From the NCBI GenBank assembly GCA_902706205.1, contig CACSKA010000005.1, positions 356,565-420,564 on the forward strand: DNA of 64,000 nucleotides, written 5' to 3'. Under the pieces are notes generated by a model that did no database searches, had not been told where the DNA came from, and worked only from the letters and a program-made list of their open reading frames with translations. This stretch comes from Chryseobacterium sp. 18061 (GTDB lineage: Bacteria > Pseudomonadota > Gammaproteobacteria > Enterobacterales > Enterobacteriaceae). A program made the translations under genes and the position numbers. This document shows positions 58,347-64,000 of the stretch, one piece after another (the stretch's first letter is position 1; the number at the start of each line of letters is the position of its first letter).

Positions 58347-59981
58347 ATGGTAATGAAGCTGTCTTTTCAGATAAAACTGTTTATATCCCTGGTGGCCTTT
58401 TTCTCTGTGCTTTTTGCCCTGCTCGGCGGATATTATTATGTCGACATGGGCCGTCAGTTGTATCAGGAAATGAGCATTAGAGCGAAAATACAGGCAGAAG
58501 AAATTGCCCTTATTCCCACCCTGCGCCAGGATGTCGCCAATAAAAACATCCCCGCCATTGATACCTTCATGCATAAACTTGCGGCGCACAGCGATGCCAG
58601 TTTTATTGTGATTGGCGATAATCATGCCCGCCATTTATTCCACTCTGTTTTTGTCGACCGCGTCGGTACGGAGTTGGTCGGGGGTGACAATCAGGAAGTA
58701 CTGGCAGGCAAAAGCACCATCACCATCCGCAAAGGCGGGCTCGGTATTTCACTGCGCAGCAAAGCGCCCATTCTGGATGATGACGGTAAGGTGGTGGGCA
58801 TCGTGTCGGTGGGCTATCTCACCAGCTATCTCGACGACGTTACCGTCAGCAAAATGGTCAATATTCTGATTGCCGCCGTTCTGCTGCTTATCGCACTCTT
58901 TGTCTTCTCGTGGTTCTTCACCCGCAGCATCAAAAAACAGATTTTCTCGCTCGAACCACGGGAAATCGGTCTGCTGGTACGTCAGCAAAAAGCGATGATG
59001 GAGTCCATTTTTGAAGGTGTAATCGCCATTGATAAAGATGGCCGTATTGAGGTTATCAATCAGGCGGCGCGTAAATTACTGAACCTCAGCCAGCCTGCAC
59101 GACGCTTGCGCGGGCTGCCGATTGGCGATGTGATTACCCCGGTTCCGTTCTTTGATCCCGCTGTCATGCTGGCGAAAGATACGCACGATGAAATGTGCCA
59201 TTTTAACCAAAGCAGAGTACTCGCCAGCCGGGTCAGGATCATGCTCGAAAACGCGTTACAGGGCTGGGTGATTACCTTCCGCGACCGCAATGACATTGAC
59301 TCACTCAGCGCGCAGCTTAGCCAGGTAAAGCGCTATGTCGATAACCTGCGCATTATGCGTCACGAACAGCTCAACAAAATGACCACCCTCTCCGGTTTGC
59401 TGCATATGGGTCATTACGACGCGGCGATCCGCTTTATTCAGGCACAGTCGGAGCATGCCCAGGAACTGCTCGATTTCCTTTCCGCGCGCTTCAGCTCGCC
59501 GACGATCTGCGGTCTGCTGCTCGGCAAAGCGGCCAGGGCGCGTGAGAAGGGCGTCGAGTTGCAGCTTGATCCCGGCTGCGGCATGGATAAGCCCTTCCCG
59601 ACGCTGCCGGAGGCAGAGGTGATTTCCATCATCGGGAACCTGCTCGACAACGCGATCGAAGCCACCCAGCGCGCCGTGCTACCCCACGCGCCGGTCGAAG
59701 TACTGATTCGCTTAAACGAGCGGGAGCTCATTATTGAAGTGGCCGACCGCGGCATCGGGATTATCCCGGAACTCCGCGATCACATTTTTGAAAGGGGCGT
59801 CACCACCAAAACCCGCGGCGACCACGGCATCGGGCTGTACCTTATCGACAGCTACGTGACCCAGGCCGGCGGCACTATCGAAGTGGCCGACAACGAACCG
59901 AGCGGAACCATTTTCTCCGTGTTTATCCCTGTGCTTCAACCAGGAAGAGAAGAATCATGCAACACGACATTATTGATGTAG
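58347..59981 (+). CDS. citA: CitA/DcuS-family sensor histidine kinase
   Basis: Membrane sensor kinase of 544 residues. TM1 at about 13-33, periplasmic PAS domain at about 35-170 with GISLRSKAPILDDDGKVVGI, close to the citrate-binding domain of CitA; TM2 at about 175-195; cytoplasmic PAS from about 215; dimerisation helix with the phosphorylated histidine in IMRHEQLNKMTTLSGLLHMG; HATPase domain with IIGNLLDNAIEAT, VADRGIGI and GDHGIGLYLI. An ATG two codons later is an alternative start. Overlaps the response regulator by 25 bp. Citrate is the likely signal; DpiB is the E. coli name. Confidence 0.88.
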   Translation: MVMKLSFQIKLFISLVAFFSVLFALLGGYYYVDMGRQLYQEMSIRAKIQAEEIALIPTLRQDVANKNIPAIDTFMHKLAAHSDASFIVIGDNHARHLFHSVFVDRVGTELVGGDNQEVLAGKSTITIRKGGLGISLRSKAPILDDDGKVVGIVSVGYLTSYLDDVTVSKMVNILIAAVLLLIALFVFSWFFTRSIKKQIFSLEPREIGLLVRQQKAMMESIFEGVIAIDKDGRIEVINQAARKLLNLSQPARRLRGLPIGDVITPVPFFDPAVMLAKDTHDEMCHFNQSRVLASRVRIMLENALQGWVITFRDRNDIDSLSAQLSQVKRYVDNLRIMRHEQLNKMTTLSGLLHMGHYDAAIRFIQAQSEHAQELLDFLSARFSSPTICGLLLGKAARAREKGVELQLDPGCGMDKPFPTLPEAEVISIIGNLLDNAIEATQRAVLPHAPVEVLIRLNERELIIEVADRGIGIIPELRDHIFERGVTTKTRGDHGIGLYLIDSYVTQAGGTIEVADNEPSGTIFSVFIPVLQPGREESCNTTLLM

Positions 59982-60652
59982 CGATTGTAGAAGATGAAAG
60001 CGAGCTCGCAGCCCTGCACGCGGAGCTTATCCGCAAACACCCACGGCTACGGCTGGTCGGAATTGCCTCATCGTTAGCCGAGGCGCAAACGCTGCTCAAC
60101 GAAAAGCATCCGCAACTGGTGCTGCTGGATAACTATTTGCCAGACGGCAAAGGCATCACGCTGCTGAATACCCCGAATCTGAACCTCGCCAACTGTTCGG
60201 TGATATTTGTCACCGCCGCCAGCGATATGGACACCTGTAGTCAGGCGATTCGTAATGGTGCGTTTGATTACATTCTCAAACCCGTTTCCTGGAAGCGTCT
60301 CAGCCAGTCGCTGGAGCGGTTTGTGCAGTTTCACGAACAGCAGCGGGTATGGAAGATTGTCGATCAGCAAAACGTCGATTCGCTGTACCAGCTCCAGGCG
60401 AAAAACTACCGGCTCGATAACGGCAGCAAAGGCATTGAGGAGAAGACGCTGGAACGCGTGAAAGCGCTGTTTCAGGAAGAGCCTGAACGCTTTTTTTCCG
60501 TGGATGACGTGGTGGTGGAAACGGGGTTAAGCAAAACCACGACCCGACGTTATCTGGAACACAGCGTCGAGGCGGGTTTGCTAAAAGTGGAAATGCTGTA
60601 CGGTAAAATCGGCCACCCTCGGCGGCTGTATCGCCGGGCGCATGAGAGCTAA
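59957..60652 (+). CDS. citB: CitB/DcuR-family response regulator
   Basis: 231-residue partner of the upstream kinase. REC domain at about 1-120: acidic pair VEDE at 11-14, phospho-acceptor D58 in LVLLDNYLPDGKG, FVTAAS and ILKPVSW. The C-terminal CitB-type HTH spans about 165-225 (FSVDDVVVETGLSKTTTRRY). Overlaps citA by 25 bp, so coupled translation. It likely activates the divergent carrier-citX-citG operon, perhaps a distant citrate lyase operon too. Convergent with speC. Confidence 0.9.
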   Translation: MQHDIIDVAIVEDESELAALHAELIRKHPRLRLVGIASSLAEAQTLLNEKHPQLVLLDNYLPDGKGITLLNTPNLNLANCSVIFVTAASDMDTCSQAIRNGAFDYILKPVSWKRLSQSLERFVQFHEQQRVWKIVDQQNVDSLYQLQAKNYRLDNGSKGIEEKTLERVKALFQEEPERFFSVDDVVVETGLSKTTTRRYLEHSVEAGLLKVEMLYGKIGHPRRLYRRAHES

Positions 60653-60678
60653 CTTCTCCGCGCCCGGCCAGGACAACA

Positions 60679-62814
60679 CTACTTCAGCACGTAGCCGTAC
60701 AGCCGTTTGATGCCATCGGCGTCTTTTTCGCTGTACACGCCCTGCAATTCCGGCGAGAAGCCCGGCAGCATATTGACGCCCTCTTCCAGTGCAAGGAAAT
60801 AGCGCTGCACTGCGCCGCCCCAGATTTCGCCAGGCACCACGCACAGCACACCCGGCGGGTAAGGCAGCGCGCCTTCCGCGGCGATGCGCCCTTCCGCTTC
60901 ACTGAGACGCACCAGCTCGACGTTGCCGCGAATAAACTCGATATTGGCATCCTGCGGATTCATCACCACCGCCGGGAAACTCTCCTTGCGGAACATCGCC
61001 TTTTGCAGATCCTTCACGTCAAAGCTGACGTACAGATCGTGCATCTCCTGGCACAGTTCACGGATCGTATAATCGCGATAACGCACCGGATACTTGCTGT
61101 AAATCGTTGGCAGCACCTCGGCCAGCGGCGTATCGTCTTCAATGTGCTGTTCGAACTGCCCGAGCATCGCCACCAGCTGCGCCAGCTTTTCGGTGCTTTC
61201 AGCAGGCGTCAGCAGGAACAGGATCGAGTTCAGATCGCATTTCTCCGGCACGATGCCATTTTCACGCAGATAGTGCGCAAGGATCGTCGCCGGAATGCCG
61301 AACGCCGCATATTTACCGGTGTGAGCATCAATCCCCGGCGTGGTCAGTAGCAGCTTGCACGGATCGACGAAATACTGATCCTGCGCGTAGCCCTCAAACC
61401 CGTGCCACTCCTCACCCGGCCCGAAACTGAAGAAACGGCGTTCGCGAGCAATGGCTTCCGTCGGATGATCCTGCCACGGACGGCCCGCCACCGTCGGCGG
61501 AATAAACGGTTTGATCATCTTGCAGTTAGCGATAATCGCTTTGCGCGCCTCAATCCCCAGCGCCACGCATTCCGCCCACAGACGACGACCACTTTCGCCC
61601 TCGTGAATTTTGGCGTTCACGTCCAGCGCCGCAAACAGCGGATAGAACGGGCTGGTTGATGCATGCAGCATGTAGGCGTTGTTCAGGCGTTTATACGGGC
61701 AAAAACGCGCCTGACCGCGAATGTGATTGTCTTTCTTATGGATTTGCGAAGTCTGCGAGAAGCCCGCCTGCTGCTTATGCACTGACTGGGTGACAAAAAT
61801 ACCCGGATCGTTTTCGTTCAGCTCCAGCAGCAGCGGCGAACAGTCGGCCATCATCGGAATGAACTGCTCATAACCAACCCACGCGGAATCAAACAGAATG
61901 TAGTCGCACAGATGCCCAATTTTATCGACCACCTGACGGGCGTTATAAATAGTGCCGTCATACGTGCCGAGCTGGATCACCGCCAGGCGGAACGGACGCG
62001 TATCGCCCGCCTTTTCCGGGGCCACTTCACGCACCAGCTCGCGCAGGTATTTATCGTCAAAGCAGTGCTCATCAATGCCGCCGATAAAGCCAAACGGATT
62101 GCGCGCGGCTTCCAGATACACCGGCGTTGCCCCGGCCTGAAACAGCGCACCGTGGTGGTTCGATTTGTGGTTATTGCGATCGAATAGCACCAGGTCGCCA
62201 CGGGTCAGTAGCGCATTGGTCACCACCTTATTCGCCGCCGACGTACCGTTCAGCACAAACCAGGTTTTATCGGCATTAAAGACCTTTGCCGCGAATTTCT
62301 GCGCGCGCTTGGCCGCCCCTTCGTGGATCAGCAAATCACCCAGTTTGACGTCGGCGTTGCACATATCGGCGCGGAAAAGGTTCTCGCCAAAAAAGTCATA
62401 GAACTGGCGACCGGCCGGGTGCTTTTTAAAGAACTCACCGTGCTGATGGCCCGGGCAGGCGAAGGTGCTATTGCCCATTTCGACGTACTTCGTCAGCGTG
62501 TCGAAGAACGGCGGCAGAAGATTCTCTTCATAGCGCGTGGCGGCGGTTTCGAGCTCCAGCCACTGCTGAACGCTGCCGCCGATAACGGCATCAACGCTTT
62601 CCGGTGCATCCACGGGTTCTTCAGAAAAAAGGAACACCGGCAACTGAAAACCGGTGCGCTTTAGCAACGTGAGAATGCCGCTGCGGCTGTCCGCCACGGT
62701 AATGACGACTGCCGCCACGTCGGTAAAATCGGTACTGTCCAGCGCCACCACGCGGCGGTGGCTGGAAAGACGAGAGACCAGCTCACGGCTGGCGGCAATG
62801 TGCAAAGATTTCAT
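60679..62814 (-). CDS. speC: Ornithine decarboxylase, constitutive
   Basis: PLP enzyme making putrescine from ornithine. The start MKSLHIAASRELVSRLSSHR gives 711 residues, as in E. coli; 20 upstream in-frame codons are excluded. N-terminal response-regulator-like wing, then the aminotransferase-fold core with FACPGHQHGEFFKKHPAGR, FVLNGTSAANKVV and the PLP lysine in TQSVHKQQAGFSQTSQIHKK; C-terminal domain with EDDTPLAEVLP. The upstream leader is long and full of hairpins. In E. coli yqgA lies between speC and pheV; I do not see it here. Confidence 0.98.
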   Translation of the reverse strand: MKSLHIAASRELVSRLSSHRRVVALDSTDFTDVAAVVITVADSRSGILTLLKRTGFQLPVFLFSEEPVDAPESVDAVIGGSVQQWLELETAATRYEENLLPPFFDTLTKYVEMGNSTFACPGHQHGEFFKKHPAGRQFYDFFGENLFRADMCNADVKLGDLLIHEGAAKRAQKFAAKVFNADKTWFVLNGTSAANKVVTNALLTRGDLVLFDRNNHKSNHHGALFQAGATPVYLEAARNPFGFIGGIDEHCFDDKYLRELVREVAPEKAGDTRPFRLAVIQLGTYDGTIYNARQVVDKIGHLCDYILFDSAWVGYEQFIPMMADCSPLLLELNENDPGIFVTQSVHKQQAGFSQTSQIHKKDNHIRGQARFCPYKRLNNAYMLHASTSPFYPLFAALDVNAKIHEGESGRRLWAECVALGIEARKAIIANCKMIKPFIPPTVAGRPWQDHPTEAIARERRFFSFGPGEEWHGFEGYAQDQYFVDPCKLLLTTPGIDAHTGKYAAFGIPATILAHYLRENGIVPEKCDLNSILFLLTPAESTEKLAQLVAMLGQFEQHIEDDTPLAEVLPTIYSKYPVRYRDYTIRELCQEMHDLYVSFDVKDLQKAMFRKESFPAVVMNPQDANIEFIRGNVELVRLSEAEGRIAAEGALPYPPGVLCVVPGEIWGGAVQRYFLALEEGVNMLPGFSPELQGVYSEKDADGIKRLYGYVLK

Positions 62815-63314
62815 AAGCGCGACTACCCAAATCGGGAGAGTAAAAGGCCCGGACACGGTATTGACCGTGCCCATAAACTGTCAGGGTCCGACTGGTGACC
62901 AGCTCCGACCGCCAGACATCAGTAAAAGCAGACGAGATCTGATTTTACTGTTGTCCTGCAGTGAGCGAGCGTTTCCCTCACCGCATGGTGAGCATAGAAG
63001 GTTCTGCGAGGATACGGGAGCAACTTCGCACGCGCGCGAAGTGGATAAGGCAATGTTGTTCGAGGATAAACATTCCGCTGCTCCCATGGGTTGAAAGGAG
63101 AAAATTCGCGCAATGATTACACCTTTCCAACAGGGGCGCAAGATGAATTCTTTATGCATAAAACCCTATTTATCGCTCTATAAATCGCTGCCACCTTCAA
63201 TATAAATTCAGTATTAATGCATAAAATACTGGCGCTACAGCAGTAACTGAAAGCGCGCCAGCGATCGCGAATGGTGAGAGATTGCGCAGTCCGTCGCGAA
63301 ACACATAAATTTCG
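62815..63314 (-). promoter_or_regulatory. Long speC leader region with several hairpins
   Basis: 500 bp before speC without a supported gene. Hairpins: CACGGT/ACCGTG around ATTG (62855-62870), CAGTAAAA/TTTTACTG (62930-62952), CTCACC/GGTGAG (62978-62993) and ACTTCGCAC/GCGCGAAGT (63025-63044). Such a structured, long 5' region matches the poorly translated speC leader of E. coli. Minus-strand open frame 62881-63159 shows no family features. Confidence 0.5.
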
Positions 63315-63343
63315 TTGACGACGCGTGTCGAATTTAGTTTAAT
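63315..63343 (+). promoter_or_regulatory. tRNA-Phe promoter
   Basis: -35 TTGACG (63315-63320), 17-bp spacer, -10 TTTAAT (63338-63343), then the GC-rich discriminator GCGCCCC ten bases before the tRNA. A typical stringently controlled stable-RNA promoter. Confidence 0.85.
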
Positions 63344-63353
63344 GCGCCCCGTT

Positions 63354-63429
63354 GCCCGGATAGCTCAGTCGGTAGAGCAGGGGATTGAAAATCCCCGTGT
63401 CCTTGGTTCGATTCCGAGTCCGGGCACCA
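63354..63429 (+). tRNA. pheV: tRNA-Phe (GAA anticodon)
   Basis: 76-nt tRNA beginning GCCCGGATAGCTCAGTCGGT and ending in encoded CCA. Anticodon loop TTGAAAA carries GAA; the T-arm is GGTTCGATTCC. Acceptor stem GCCCGGA pairs with TCCGGGC. Position after speC equals pheV. Followed by a terminator hairpin (63441-63463), and its 3' 18 bases are repeated at 63574. Confidence 0.98.
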
Positions 63430-63591
63430 CTATTTAAAGAAACCAGCCTAAGGGCTGGTTTTTTGCTTTTGGGATACGGACTCTCCATCGAACTCCGTTC
63501 GATTATTCGCCGCAAGCGACTCACCCCTTCGGGGCCAGCGCAAAAGCGCGCTGTTCAACGCCTTCGGCGTTAGTCCGAGTCCGGGCACCAC
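63413..63591 (+). repeat. Duplicated tRNA-Phe 3' end (attachment-site-like direct repeats)
   Basis: TCCGAGTCCGGGCACCAC occurs at 63413-63430 (inside the tRNA) and again at 63574-63591, 161 bp apart. Duplication of a tRNA 3' end is the scar expected from integrase-mediated insertion. The 143 bp between them encode nothing I recognise, so this may be a relic after deletion of a larger island, or one att of a nested insertion. pheV is a known island site in enterobacteria. Confidence 0.8.
63441..63464 (+). terminator. Terminator of tRNA-Phe
   Basis: AACCAGCC/GGCTGGTT with a TAAG loop and a following TTTTTTGC tract, 11 bases after the tRNA. Canonical intrinsic terminator. A similar one, AACCCGCC/GGCGGGTT with TTTTTTGC (63601-63624), follows the duplicated tRNA end. 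Confidence 0.9.
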
Positions 63592-63833
63592 ATTTAGAAG
63601 AACCCGCCTATGGCGGGTTTTTTGCTTTCTACGCCCTTCAGAATCAACACGTCCCAAAGCATCACTTCAACCCAACTCAGCCACATTCTACCCACATCAA
63701 TACCCTTGCGAGGGTATAGTCTGATTCGACAGAATTCTGTACCTTCAAATCACTCAGGAGCCCTTTTTTGTTGCTTACTGATGCAACAATCTGAATCACC
63801 ACGGGTTTATAACAGACACCTCAGAGTCATTTA
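63592..63833. other. Gap between att-like repeat and IS element
   Basis: 242 bp starting with a terminator hairpin (63601-63624), then unrecognised sequence including TACCCTTGCGAGGGTA (63702-63717), a short palindrome. No integrase start or other gene is visible. It is probably island DNA interrupted by the IS element that follows. Confidence 0.4.
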
Positions 63834-64000
63834 TGGACTGACCCCGCCCCGGTAGACGATCCTGCCCTATAGTTGGACTGACCCCGCCCCGGTAGACGAT
63901 CCTGCCCTATAGTTTGAGCATAGGAGGAGCGTATGGGCACACCACGATTTACACCTGAATTTAAGGAAGAAGCCGTCCGTCAAATAACGGAACGCGGTTA
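63834..64000 (+). mobile_element. IS3-family insertion sequence, left end, partial
   Basis: Left terminus TGGACTGACCCCGCCCCGGT of an IS3-family element followed by its first transposase frame. The first 40 bp are present twice in tandem (63834-63873 and 63874-63913). The element continues beyond the window, so its right end and exact name cannot be given. Confidence 0.8.
63933..64000 (+). CDS. IS3-family transposase OrfA, partial
   Basis: Frame starting MGTPRFTPEFKEEAVRQITE after AGGAGG by about 5 bases. It matches the N-terminal HTH (transposase_8 type) of IS3-family OrfA, which binds the terminal repeats. Only 22 complete codons are in the window; orfB would follow by -1 frameshift in the normal family layout. 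Confidence 0.85.
   Translation, partial: MGTPRFTPEFKEEAVRQITERG

Noticed and set aside
62881..63159. 92-codon frame upstream of speC
   Set aside because: Lies in the hairpin-rich leader, lacks family resemblance and has composition unlike its neighbours.
63610..63855. 81-codon frame between the att-like repeat and the IS
   Set aside because: Starts inside a terminator hairpin and ends in the IS terminus; no family features.

Overview
The window is chromosomal DNA from a member of the Enterobacteriaceae. Gene order and protein lengths follow the Escherichia coli gcv-pheV segment closely (gcvTHP, ubiIH-pepP, zapA, 6S RNA, serA, rpiA, argP, fbaA-pgk-epd, cmtAB, tktA, speAB, metK, galP, gshB, yggS-hemW, mutY, mltC, nupG, speC, tRNA-Phe). 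REP-type palindromes, a Cra box and gal operators point the same way. Differences from K-12 gene content suggest a relative such as Citrobacter, Enterobacter, Lelliottia or Kluyvera; I cannot name the species. All comparisons with E. coli are from memory, not from a search.

Layout. 1-11012 (mostly minus strand): glycine cleavage operon (gcvP cut by the window edge), the ubiquinone hydroxylases with pepP and ygfB, then zapA, 6S RNA and ygfA on the plus strand, then serA and rpiA. 11173-19350: argP and its target argO, yggE, an orphan TRAP-type binding protein, mscS, and the epd-pgk-fbaA glycolytic operon. 19637-24989: a six-gene operon combining a mannitol-type PTS with a dehydrogenase, a GlpX-like phosphatase, an MtlR-like regulator and a P-loop kinase. 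25335-39783: tktA, loiP, the speA/speB polyamine genes with yqgB, metK, galP, sprT-endA-rsmE-gshB, yqgE-ruvX.

39784-44069 is an accessory block: a CsgD-like LuxR regulator, then an IclR regulator divergent from a large FAD-dependent oxidoreductase. 44066-55314 returns to conserved genes (yggR to nupG), interrupted between hemW and yggN by a DUF559 endonuclease-fold gene fused at its 3' end to a hairpin element that has expanded into a seven-copy 78-bp tandem array. E. coli carries yggM-ansB at that position. 55357-60652 is a citrate-type module: citG, citX and a 2-hydroxycarboxylate carrier on one strand, a CitA/CitB two-component system on the other, without citrate lyase subunits. 60679-64000 holds speC, tRNA-Phe, a duplicated tRNA 3' end typical of an integration site, and the left end of an IS3-family element running off the window.

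The best candidates for something under-described are the DUF559 gene with its repeat array (and the related single element after loiP), the CsgD-like paralogue, the IclR/flavoenzyme pair, the orphan TRAP binding protein, and the citrate carrier locus lacking the lyase.
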